Virus record (IMG/VR): IMGVR_UViG_3300032084_001789
Span: 1 to 22,449 of that record
Source of the DNA: a virus
Direction: 5' to 3' (one strand)
DNA length: 22,449 bases
Every line of letters begins with the position of its first letter. Within the stretch, counting starts at the first letter, position 1. This document shows positions 14,635 through 22,408 of this stretch, piece after piece. The notes beneath the pieces are model-generated. The model saw only the letters and a program-made list of their open reading frames with translations. It searched no databases and was not told where the DNA came from. The translations under genes were made by a program, and so were the position numbers.

Positions 14635-17600
14635 ATGGCGGACTGGCACGAAAAATATACAGAAGCAGATTATCCGGAAACTCATGCTTTTCTTAATGGC
14701 GGCAAAGGAAGAAATACTAGCGCCTTCGAAAAACTTACGACAAATGCTAAGGAGTTAAATACACAACTAAACAGAGAGATATCCGATCTCGACGACAGAC
14801 TGAAAGAAGCGGGCATGACAGACTACAGTTTGTCTTCCATCGATTTAAAATATACACCAGAACAGATATCAGACCCCACAGACGGTGCTTTCGCGGAGAA
14901 TGGCGGGAAAGAACTGTACGATCACTACGAAGCCATCGCCAAAGAACTTGAAAATATTGTAGACGCCATAAACCAAAAACATTCCTCCCCTATCGTCGAT
15001 ATTCCAGTCTCTGGTGCCAAGCTGGCGGCCGGCCAATTAAAAAATAGACTAAACTATGCTAAGAATGAGTACGCCCAATACATCAGTATACTCGCTCAGC
15101 TTCAACATAAGATCCAAATCGATAATTTCCAAAGAAATAAGCCGGGCCTGTTTGGCAATCTTGATTCTGATAAAAACTTCGGAGGAAATGCAATAGCCAG
15201 ACAGAACGAAGCTGCCGAGGAGAAAAAAGCCCTCAAAAAAGAAGTCGAAGAGCAAACAAAAAAAGACCTCAAAGGTATTCTCACAAAAATAGATCCCAAC
15301 GAAAACTATCTAAATTTATCTTTCCGGGATCAGTGCTATATTCAAAAAAATATTTGGCCGCTTATAACCCTCCGCAGAGGCGCCAATTTTGACAAAAAGA
15401 CCACACTGCCTTATTTCGAGGGAAAAGGCAACTCTTCTATTATGTGTGCCGGGGAACCATATGCATTTATGAACGTCTTAGCTAGCAATCCAAGTTCGAG
15501 CGATATGTTTCAGATGCCGCACTCGGTTTTGTCCAACCTACAACCAATCGTACGGTTCTATAAAGTAATCACAGATAGAAAGGGAAAACAGCTAGACGAA
15601 GTGGAAATTACTTTCCCGTCATCCACCACGGAGCAAGACGCCCGTGATGTTTTCAAAAACAAACGCCGCCGCGGATTTGGAATTGGTATGAAGAGTTTTG
15701 AATGGAGCATGGAGGGATCAGATCCATTCTCAGCCAAAAGAATGATTATGGGCAAATTGACTATCCATGCTACCACCTTTGCGGAGATATTACGAGATAG
15801 AGAAACAAAAACTCTGGCAGGCGCCCCAAGGACTTTTAAATATGCTGATTTGGCAATTAAAACGGGCACTACGGCGCTGCAAGAGTTAAGCCCAGCAGCC
15901 TGTTCGGCACAAATTGGAGAATTGCGCAGCGATCCAGCCTACAACCTAAATTTTAGATTAAAGGTTGTTGTGGGATATGCGATGCCACAGAACATCGATA
16001 TCAGAGGTCAAGATAAAAAGATGTATCAACAAGCAATCAGAAATAGTTTTGCTACATACGACCTGATACCAACTATTCATGAGTTCAATTTCGAAGAAGA
16101 TGGTCGTTTACAGTTTGTTATCAATTACCAAGCGTATATACAAGATTTCTTTGATACCGCTTACTTCGATATTTTTGCGTCCGCGAACAAGAACAGTCTC
16201 AGGTTGTTTGAGCTTAGGATGAAAAAAGCGTTCGCTGCTGCAACCAACGATGCCAAATCATCTACCGAAAAAGATGACAAGGATGAAAAAGATGCAAATG
16301 CGATCAGATCCCTTAAAGAAGCAAACTTAAAATCTCTTCTCACGACTTTATTTGAAAAACGTAAAATATATTACTATGACATCCCATATAGCGAACTCAA
16401 TCGAGCCATGAGTTCTACCGGAATACTACCAGTATATGACAGTAATGAGCAATTGAAGAATCAAGATCAGGTCAGGAATGAAATTAACAATTTGAAAAAT
16501 AAAGCGTCATCTGAGGAGAACAAGGCAACTGCTCAAATATTAAAAAAGAAAATCAAAAAACTAGAAGACAACCTCGCAAAGGATTCACATCTGGGTATCA
16601 AGAATTCGTCGTCCTTCAATACAGATACATACAGAAAGGTTGGATTCTTCTTCTTTTATGATCTGGTGGATATTATACTCGAGAACATAGAGGCATCACT
16701 GGAACAATACCCGAAACTGCTTGGAAAAATGAAACCTGTTCTAAACGCCGAAAAAGTAAAGCAAAGAGAGATGGACACGCTGATGAAGACAAAGCAAAAT
16801 TTCTCCAAATTAAGAGTTCTGCTGGGTCCGATGGAAATCAGGGATCCACAATCACCTAAAACATATAGGCACATATCAATAGGAGAGATACCAGTATCTG
16901 TAAAATACTTTTCTGAGTGGGTAGCCGATAAAATGTTGAATGGTGATCGTCTCAGCTATAATCTTTCTACTTTCATCGAAGAATTTGTCAAAAACTTCTT
17001 ATCTGTATTCTTAAATGACGATACTTGTGGTGGCAAACGAGCCACTCAGCCATCATCGTTTAACAGCACTACCCTGACATCGTATGCAGACACAGACCTC
17101 GATGAAATTACTGATTCTATGGCTCTTTTTAATGATTTGCTTTCAAAGCCAGATATGAAAGATATGTGGGTTCCTCAGCCCGGTACGGTCGGCTTTTTAA
17201 ATACTATGGGCAGCCGTGTGCCGGACGCTAGTCGGAACCCAGGCCCAGCGGCTAATCGAAACTGGATGGTTTTCTATTCGGGCCGGCCTGCTCCAAAATC
17301 GAAAATGGCAGGCTTCAAAGCCGCCGATAACGCCAAAGGCATTAATCACTATATTTTGGGGCAGGACAGAGGCATTGTAAAGACTGTGCGGCTTGAAAAA
17401 ACTCCGGCACCAATGTTGAAGGAGTTGCGATATGAACAAGAAGGTTACGACGGGCTAATGCAGTTGAGAGAAGTCTACAATGCAAATGTTGACATGTTTT
17501 TGCTACCAAATACTTTTCCGGGCCAAGTAATTTTTGTCGACCCGCGAGGATTCGCTCCCGACACTTCAGAATACAGTATGGTGCCCGAAGATTCTGAAAA

Positions 17601-17919
17601 AAGAACACCGGTAGAGCTTGATAAATTTGAGCTTTCGCGGTATGGTATAGGGGGCTACTACCTTATTGTGAAAGCGTCACACCGAATCGCCGAAGGAGAG
17701 AGGAGCACTCAAGTTATAGCTCAATGGCTGCATTCGCACGAGAAAAGCGATGGAGACGATTCCGAAGAGGGTACCGACATTGACGTTCAATTCGAGCAGT
17801 CAATGAAAAAATGTCGTGTGAGAAAAACAGAACAAGCCGGCGGGCAGCCCACGGGGGGCGCCGGAGACGTGGCTACCGGATTGGGCGGTAGCGTGACAGC
17901 TAATCCCAACATGATATAA
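14635..17919 (+). CDS. Large baseplate or hub-type structural protein
   Basis: I do not recognise a named family with certainty in this 1094-residue protein. Residues 1-240 are charged and mostly helical, with likely coiled coil near 200-240 (AAEEKKALKKEVEEQTKKDL). Residues 245-530 are a mixed domain with several aromatic beta-like strands (PIVRFYKVITD, FGIGMKSFEWSMEGSDPFSA, LQFVINYQAYIQDFF). A charged linker follows at about 540-700. The C-terminal region (about 835-1060) includes MWVPQPGTVGFLNTMGSR, YILGQDRGIVKTVRLEKTPA, PNTFPGQVIFVDPRGF and 'LSRYGIGGYYLIVKASHRI'. That last part recalls the closing strands of hub proteins of the gp27/gpD type. Position just after gp53 and the lack of any other hub gene here make a hub or large wedge role plausible, but it is inference. 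Confidence 0.6.
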   Translation: MADWHEKYTEADYPETHAFLNGGKGRNTSAFEKLTTNAKELNTQLNREISDLDDRLKEAGMTDYSLSSIDLKYTPEQISDPTDGAFAENGGKELYDHYEAIAKELENIVDAINQKHSSPIVDIPVSGAKLAAGQLKNRLNYAKNEYAQYISILAQLQHKIQIDNFQRNKPGLFGNLDSDKNFGGNAIARQNEAAEEKKALKKEVEEQTKKDLKGILTKIDPNENYLNLSFRDQCYIQKNIWPLITLRRGANFDKKTTLPYFEGKGNSSIMCAGEPYAFMNVLASNPSSSDMFQMPHSVLSNLQPIVRFYKVITDRKGKQLDEVEITFPSSTTEQDARDVFKNKRRRGFGIGMKSFEWSMEGSDPFSAKRMIMGKLTIHATTFAEILRDRETKTLAGAPRTFKYADLAIKTGTTALQELSPAACSAQIGELRSDPAYNLNFRLKVVVGYAMPQNIDIRGQDKKMYQQAIRNSFATYDLIPTIHEFNFEEDGRLQFVINYQAYIQDFFDTAYFDIFASANKNSLRLFELRMKKAFAAATNDAKSSTEKDDKDEKDANAIRSLKEANLKSLLTTLFEKRKIYYYDIPYSELNRAMSSTGILPVYDSNEQLKNQDQVRNEINNLKNKASSEENKATAQILKKKIKKLEDNLAKDSHLGIKNSSSFNTDTYRKVGFFFFYDLVDIILENIEASLEQYPKLLGKMKPVLNAEKVKQREMDTLMKTKQNFSKLRVLLGPMEIRDPQSPKTYRHISIGEIPVSVKYFSEWVADKMLNGDRLSYNLSTFIEEFVKNFLSVFLNDDTCGGKRATQPSSFNSTTLTSYADTDLDEITDSMALFNDLLSKPDMKDMWVPQPGTVGFLNTMGSRVPDASRNPGPAANRNWMVFYSGRPAPKSKMAGFKAADNAKGINHYILGQDRGIVKTVRLEKTPAPMLKELRYEQEGYDGLMQLREVYNANVDMFLLPNTFPGQVIFVDPRGFAPDTSEYSMVPEDSEKRTPVELDKFELSRYGIGGYYLIVKASHRIAEGERSTQVIAQWLHSHEKSDGDDSEEGTDIDVQFEQSMKKCRVRKTEQAGGQPTGGAGDVATGLGGSVTANPNMI

Positions 17920-17933
17920 TAGGAAACAGATAA

Positions 17934-19163
17934 ATGTCAGATTTTTACAAAAAAAGCAGTAATGAAGGGACAAAAGATTTATACCAGAAGTCTTTGATAT
18001 ACAAGCTAGATATATCTGACGCGAACTACGGCAATCTGAAAGATTTTAACTTTGCAGAAAAGTATCTTTATGGCCGGGTAAACCGAAATTATGTTCCCAT
18101 CGAGATTGATACATCTCGCGCCTCCGCGTTCAAAGGACTACCCAATACGAACAAAAGTGAGTCCGCCGGCTTTCAAGCGATGAACTTTGTCGCAGATGCT
18201 TTTAGTGATTTGGCCATGCAGTTTAGAAAAAAAGTTGCCGTAGGTCAAATCAGAGCAGATGACCCGTTTTTGAGCGAACTTAATGTTAACCGTGCGTATG
18301 AGAGTCCCCGAACTCTGTACAGAAATTTAAATTTAGGCAACAAACAGACGATAGATCAGATGTTTGTAGAGGCAGACATCAAGTTTGAGACTTTTGGCCA
18401 ATTTATGATGCATTTGATGGAAATTCTTGAAGACTTACTCGAGTTGGTTCCCTTCACGTATCCGGCCTTTGTCAAAAGTTCATTGTGTCCAATGGAGGTT
18501 ACGGGTCTTGTTATTGACATTGCGAATAAATCATCCTCTAATGATGAAGAGAAAATAAAAATGTTCAAAGAGAGTCCCAACTGGAATTATTACTTAAATG
18601 TATGTCGTTCTTACGGCTTTTCGGTAGACATGAATGTACCATGGCGCCTTGTGGCAGACATAGGGACACCCGAAATGATTCAGTATGCAAGAAGATATGG
18701 ATTTTTAAGCACGGACTCTGTATTGGCCATGGCGTACACGCCGAGTTACAGGACATATTATGAAAACTTTAAAAATATTATGTTAGAGCTTTACAACACG
18801 GTGAAATCAGATTATATTGAAGTTGAATATTGTCAAGATGGCACAACTAGAAACAAAGTTGTTAGACCGGTTGAGTATACCCGCGATACTCTGTCAGAGA
18901 CATACAGCGAGAGGCAGTTTTTAGAGTTTTATATGAATCTTAGAATAGCAGAAGAAAAAGAAATCTCACTTAATCAACATGAGATAAGAGAACTAATCAG
19001 GCAGTGTCTTCAAATGGCAAGGACACGCGCCCCAATGGACGTGGTCAGTATGTTTGAAACCTCGGTCGCAGCCACATACGATAGCAGTGGCTCCTTGACA
19101 GATTTACTATACCGTGTTAAAGTACAGGAAGAAGAGAGGGTAAATGTACTTTCAAACACTTGA
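17934..19163 (+). CDS. Unrecognised protein, probably virion-associated
   Basis: This 409-residue protein is mostly alpha-helical and rich in aromatic residues and Asp/Glu, with no signal peptide or membrane segment. Notable stretches are NFAEKYLYGRVNRNYVPIEI, NFVADAFSDLAMQFRKKVAV-GQIRADDPFLSELNV, and a Phe/Met/Leu-rich helix with acidic residues near residues 155-178. Two Cys residues (about 188 and 224) lie in the central part. It starts 14 bases after the baseplate-type gene with AGGAAA upstream, and its end overlaps the polymerase gene by 20 bases, so it belongs to the same operon as both groups. I can assign no function. A late structural role is the simplest reading because everything before it is structural, but it could also be an early gene of the following replication group. 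Confidence 0.6.
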   Translation: MSDFYKKSSNEGTKDLYQKSLIYKLDISDANYGNLKDFNFAEKYLYGRVNRNYVPIEIDTSRASAFKGLPNTNKSESAGFQAMNFVADAFSDLAMQFRKKVAVGQIRADDPFLSELNVNRAYESPRTLYRNLNLGNKQTIDQMFVEADIKFETFGQFMMHLMEILEDLLELVPFTYPAFVKSSLCPMEVTGLVIDIANKSSSNDEEKIKMFKESPNWNYYLNVCRSYGFSVDMNVPWRLVADIGTPEMIQYARRYGFLSTDSVLAMAYTPSYRTYYENFKNIMLELYNTVKSDYIEVEYCQDGTTRNKVVRPVEYTRDTLSETYSERQFLEFYMNLRIAEEKEISLNQHEIRELIRQCLQMARTRAPMDVVSMFETSVAATYDSSGSLTDLLYRVKVQEEERVNVLSNT

Positions 19164-20343
19164 TGATAAATCTGAATGTGTGGGTGTGTATAAAGACGGG
19201 AGACTTCATTTTGAAGATATTCCAACTGGTTTACTGCGCACTTGGCGCCCCGGTGGCTTTGTCCATGATGATGGCATCGAATATGCGTGGCTAATGAGCA
19301 GCGGAGCCACACTCTTAGAAGCATGTCCCTCGAATTTGATTGAAGAATACCAAGCAAGTATTCGGAAGATGACGGCTTTTTACAAATCTTTCAAGATAGC
19401 TAGGTTAAATTTTGATGATCATTGTATTTTCGATTTAATACCTCATGACTCGCTAATTCAATTCTGTGAAATAAAAAATAAAATCACTCAACATGTATTT
19501 GAGACCTGCGAGAAACCAGAAAACTATGATTTCATGGTCAAGGTCGCGACTCTGATCCACAAGATCAGGTACCAGCCCCTGAACATCGATATGTCTGACT
19601 GTAAGGGTCTCCATACTAGTACAAGCAACCGCGCCAGCATCAAAAAAATAATGCAACTTCAAAAGTATATTGATTATAATATCTACGGCACCGTCACAGG
19701 GCGCCTTACCACCAATTCGGAATCCTTTCCGGTCCTCACTATGAAGAAAGAGCTTAGGAAAATCTTAAAACCACAGAATGATTGGTTTGTATCGCTCGAT
19801 TACAATGGCGCCGAGGCGAGAACTGTACTGTCTCTGCTGGGAAACGATCAGCCAGACGTAGACATTCATGAGTGGAATATTAAAAACATCTTCCATTCGC
19901 ATAGGTTTAATTCCAGCCCCAGTCGCGAAGAAGCCAAGATCATGTTTTTTGGTTGGCTTTATGATCCTACGTCCTCAGCTATCAAGAGCAGATACTATGA
20001 TCGCGATGGCTTGCTAAAAAATCACTATAAAGAGGGTTGTGTAAAGACAGTATTTGGTCGCTCAATTCAAGTTGAGCAGCGAAAAGCTTTGAATTACCTT
20101 ATTCAGAGCACTACATCTGATTTGGTGTTGGAGCAGGCGATTGAGATCGATAACTTCCTGAAAGACAAGAAGAGCTTTATCTCTCACATCGTTCACGATG
20201 AATTGGTGATTGACATGTCCGATGACGAGCGCGATCTGGTGCCTGATATAAAGGACATTTTCGCCAACAATAGGCTAGACAGGTTCATGGTCAATCTGCA
20301 AGCCGGCCAGAACTACTATGACTTAAAGGATTTGAAAGTATGA
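19144..20343 (+). CDS. Mini family-A DNA polymerase without exonuclease domain
   Basis: This 399-residue protein carries all three polymerase motifs of the Pol I family: motif A at 217-226 (SLDYNGAEAR, metal-binding D219), motif B on the O helix (R261, K265, F269, G270, Y273; REEAKIMFFGWLYD) and motif C at 350-353 (VHDE, metal-binding D352). Supporting sites are TGRLTT (185-190) before motif A and VFGRSIQVEQRKALNYLIQS (303-322), which corresponds to the conserved R...N...Q helix. The first 180 residues show none of the 3'-5' exonuclease motifs, and the whole protein is far shorter than E. coli Pol I (928), T7 polymerase (704) or most phage family-A enzymes. Catalytic residues are intact, so DNA synthesis is plausible. 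It may be a repair or accessory polymerase. It overlaps its neighbours on both sides. ATG 19144 is supported by GAGAGGG just upstream, though spacing is short. Confidence 0.8.
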   Translation: MYFQTLDDKSECVGVYKDGRLHFEDIPTGLLRTWRPGGFVHDDGIEYAWLMSSGATLLEACPSNLIEEYQASIRKMTAFYKSFKIARLNFDDHCIFDLIPHDSLIQFCEIKNKITQHVFETCEKPENYDFMVKVATLIHKIRYQPLNIDMSDCKGLHTSTSNRASIKKIMQLQKYIDYNIYGTVTGRLTTNSESFPVLTMKKELRKILKPQNDWFVSLDYNGAEARTVLSLLGNDQPDVDIHEWNIKNIFHSHRFNSSPSREEAKIMFFGWLYDPTSSAIKSRYYDRDGLLKNHYKEGCVKTVFGRSIQVEQRKALNYLIQSTTSDLVLEQAIEIDNFLKDKKSFISHIVHDELVIDMSDDERDLVPDIKDIFANNRLDRFMVNLQAGQNYYDLKDLKV

Positions 20344-21203
20344 TTTCGTTAATAGGCATCGGAAACGCTTCTTCGGCAATTGTGCAAAAGTTTTCCGAGA
20401 TATCTCAATATGATATCTACACCCTTAACAGCAAAGTGGAGAAGAATACCAAAAACGCGCTAAAACTGGAAGCCTACAACCGCCCAGAGGAATACGAGAA
20501 GAACTTACCAGACGTGAGAAAGTTTCTCAAGAATGCCAAGGGTCGCGTTCAAGTTTTTGTTATGGGCGCCTCGATGAGTTCAATTTATTCTTTGGGCATA
20601 CTACAACAAATACAGCATAAAGAAATTGATGTATTTTATATTAAGCCGGATACTGATCTGTTGACTGGTGTTCCACGCCTTGTGGAGAACACGGTATTTG
20701 GGGTTTTGCAAGAATACGCCAGATCTGGTCTTTTCCGAACGTTTACAATATTATCCAATGAGAACATTGAAAGAGTTGTGCAAAAGATTAGTTTAAAAAA
20801 CTACTACGAAACCTTGAACGATACAATCTTTTCGTGTGTGCACTATATGAATTATTTTGAGTACACAGAGCCACACATCGGCAATGTCTCCAAGCCCAGC
20901 GAAGTAAATCGCATCCGTACGGTTGGAATGCTTGACATGGCAAAGATTCAAGAAAAATGGCTTTTTGACCTTGACGCCGAACGAGAACTGTGTTATTATA
21001 TGTGTATAAACGAAGAAAGATTAGAAAAAGAAACAGGGCTACATAAGAAGTTGGTAGACACTTTGAAGACAAAACCTAGAAATGCCTACCGGAAGATTTC
21101 CTATGCAATTTACGAAACACCTTTACCAGACTTTGGGTTCTGCGTTGCCCACACTAACGCAATACAACAACAAAAAACTCTTGACAAGCTAGGACAAGAG
21201 TGA
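20340..21203 (+). CDS. Diverged FtsZ/tubulin-like protein
   Basis: This 287-residue protein starts inside the polymerase stop codon (ATGA), so translation is coupled. The order of segments follows FtsZ: a first beta strand and glycine turn (ISLIGIGNASSAIV, 2-15, compare FtsZ IGVGGGGGNAV); a strand and turn at 71-81 (QVFVMGASMSS) where FtsZ has the GGGTGTG loop; 'DVFYIKPDTDLLTG' and a helix at about 97-130 like the VVTKPF segment; 'FTILSNENI' (135-143) like the TLIVIPN-x-x-L strand, with N140 64 residues after the glycine loop (61 in FtsZ); 'YYETLNDTIFSCVHYMNYF' (155-173) like the AND-x-L-x-x-A-x-x-x-I helix; then 'RIRTVGML' (191-198) like DVRTVM. The glycine loop and catalytic acidic loop are degenerate, so GTPase activity may be weak or lost. 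Homology is inferred by eye. Confidence 0.58.
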   Translation: MISLIGIGNASSAIVQKFSEISQYDIYTLNSKVEKNTKNALKLEAYNRPEEYEKNLPDVRKFLKNAKGRVQVFVMGASMSSIYSLGILQQIQHKEIDVFYIKPDTDLLTGVPRLVENTVFGVLQEYARSGLFRTFTILSNENIERVVQKISLKNYYETLNDTIFSCVHYMNYFEYTEPHIGNVSKPSEVNRIRTVGMLDMAKIQEKWLFDLDAERELCYYMCINEERLEKETGLHKKLVDTLKTKPRNAYRKISYAIYETPLPDFGFCVAHTNAIQQQKTLDKLGQE

Positions 21204-21209
21204 TACATT
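21181..21209 (+). promoter_or_regulatory. Sigma70-type promoter of the gp32 gene
   Basis: A perfect -35 hexamer TTGACA (21181-21186), a 17-base spacer and a -10 hexamer TACATT (21204-21209, four of six matches) preceded by TGA, which gives an extended -10. It overlaps the end of the FtsZ-like gene. The predicted start is near 21216. It is the only convincing host-type promoter I see, so gp32 can be expressed separately from the late genes. Confidence 0.6.
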
Positions 21210-21211
21210 AG

Positions 21212-21237
21212 ATATCGAGGAAAGCTCGGTATACTTT
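21212..21237 (+). promoter_or_regulatory. Leader hairpin and possible pseudoknot of the gp32 gene
   Basis: ATATCGAG (21212-21219) pairs with CTCGGTAT (21225-21232) around loop GAAAG, with one G-T pair. Loop bases AAAG can pair with CTTT at 21234-21237, giving an H-type pseudoknot if only the inner CGAG/CTCG stem forms. The following 26 bases to the start codon are A-rich and unstructured. T4 gene 32 mRNA has a leader pseudoknot used for autoregulation by gp32, and this layout resembles it. Confidence 0.45.
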
Positions 21238-21263
21238 ACAACAACAAACAGGAGAAAAAACTA

Positions 21264-22028
21264 ATGTCAATCAATATGGAACTAATGAGAAAGAAGCTCG
21301 CTTCACTACGTGGCGAGGGAACCAAGGACGCATCGTCCCCTTGGTTTAAACCGGACGAGGGAGATACAGATATTCGTATCGTGCCCACCAACGATGGTGA
21401 CCCCTTGAAGGAAATGTTTTTCCACTATAATGTGGGTGAGCACCGCGGAGGTATCCTTTGTCCGAAGCGCAATTATGGCGAACACTGCCCAATTTGCGAA
21501 TTTGCCTCTTCTGTATGGCGAGAAGGCGTTGACAACAACGATGAGGAAAGCAAGAAGCTTGCCAAGTCTCTGTTCGTCCGAGGCCGCTACTTCTCACCAG
21601 TCGTCGTTCGTGGACGGGAAGAAGAGGGAGTTAAGATTTATGGATACGGCAAGAAGGCTTACGAGCTACTTCTTGGATACATCCTCGACCCCGAATACGG
21701 AGATATCACAGATGCCAGTGAGGGTACTGACATCACGCTGACCTACACAAAGCCCACTACACCGGGCGCATACCCTCAAACTAATATGAAGATGAGGCGA
21801 AACACGTCCCCATTGCTCGAAGATACGGAAGCGATCCCAGCCCTCCTCGATCGCATGCCGGACTTTGCTTCTCTTTTCGAACGCCACACTCCAGAAGAGA
21901 TTGATAGCATCTTGGATGAGCAGCTTTCAGGTAACAAAAGTGCCGAATCCCGCTCCCGAGAGACTACAGCATATGGAAAACCCACTAGTGACGTAGACAA
22001 AGCCTTCGACGAACTGATGAACGGATAG
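21264..22028 (+). CDS. 32: Single-stranded DNA-binding protein, T4 gp32-like
   Basis: This 254-residue protein coats single-stranded DNA during replication, recombination and repair. The N-terminus has the basic 'MSINMELMRKKLASLRG' stretch that in gp32 drives cooperative binding. A core with a zinc site follows: H54-x11-C66-x8-C75-x2-C78, close to the T4 gp32 pattern H-x12-C-x9-C-x2-C. The OB-fold region then includes SLFVRGRYFSPVVVRGREEE and VKIYGYGKKAYELLLGYI. The C-terminus ends in an acidic, hydrophobic tail (DVDKAFDELMNG), the part of gp32 that contacts partner proteins. T4 gp32 is 301 residues, so this is a compact version. It has its own promoter, a structured leader and AGGAG (21250-21254) nine bases before ATG. 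It follows the polymerase and FtsZ-like genes, consistent with a DNA-metabolism block. Confidence 0.9.
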   Translation: MSINMELMRKKLASLRGEGTKDASSPWFKPDEGDTDIRIVPTNDGDPLKEMFFHYNVGEHRGGILCPKRNYGEHCPICEFASSVWREGVDNNDEESKKLAKSLFVRGRYFSPVVVRGREEEGVKIYGYGKKAYELLLGYILDPEYGDITDASEGTDITLTYTKPTTPGAYPQTNMKMRRNTSPLLEDTEAIPALLDRMPDFASLFERHTPEEIDSILDEQLSGNKSAESRSRETTAYGKPTSDVDKAFDELMNG

Positions 22029-22049
22029 TAAGCCATATAGTTTGAGATA

Positions 22050-22086
22050 CCGATGGCAGAGCGGGTTAATACTCTGCCACATTTAC
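22050..22086 (+). promoter_or_regulatory. Structured intergenic element A
   Basis: A perfect 8-bp stem TGGCAGAG/CTCTGCCA (22054-22061 with 22072-22079) with loop CGGGTTAATA, preceded by CCGAT and followed by CATTTAC. There is no long T run, so it is not a typical terminator. It shares outer bases and loop with the element at 22409-22443 while its stem sequence differs. Confidence 0.6.
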
Positions 22087-22108
22087 TAATCACAAAAGGA
22101 GTAATACT

Positions 22109-22402
22109 ATGGATTGGTTGAAATCACAATGGGCCTCATGGAAGGTTAAAGTATCTGTCGTCGGAGGCGTTCTTGTCATCGCGACTGCATACGGAAGCTG
22201 CGAGGTGGACCCCGGAGACGTGTCAACAAACACGACAACGGAGACTACCGAGATCACAGGCACCACAGGTGAGACGGTTGAAGTCTCTGCCACTACTACG
22301 ACAGAGGTGACCACCACCGGAACCAGCACAACAGGTACGGAAGGCGGAACAACCACTGGGACCACCACTGATGGTGGCGAGACCACCACAACTACTGAGT
22401 AG
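22109..22402 (+). CDS. Small membrane-anchored Thr-rich protein
   Basis: I do not recognise this 97-residue protein. Residues 1-14 (MDWLKSQWASWKVK) are amphipathic and basic, residues 15-29 (VSVVGGVLVIATAYG) form a single hydrophobic segment, and Cys31 follows. From about residue 33 the protein is almost entirely Thr, Gly, Glu and Ser (GTTTGTTTDGGETTTTTE at the end), so it is probably an unstructured, acidic chain. The sequence before Cys31 (AYGSC) is only a poor lipobox because Tyr is at -3, so lipoprotein modification is uncertain; a signal-anchor is the alternative. ATG 22109 has a good ribosome site (AAAAGGAG, ending at 22101). The gene is flanked by two related hairpins. A role in the envelope or in lysis is possible but unsupported. 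Confidence 0.65.
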   Translation: MDWLKSQWASWKVKVSVVGGVLVIATAYGSCEVDPGDVSTNTTTETTEITGTTGETVEVSATTTTEVTTTGTSTTGTEGGTTTGTTTDGGETTTTTE

Positions 22403-22408
22403 TGAAAG

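Noticed and set aside
22090-22389. A 99-residue - strand frame rich in Val and Pro opposite the Thr-rich gene
   Set aside because: It is the complement of Thr-coding repeats. The + strand frame has a good ribosome site and a sensible membrane segment.
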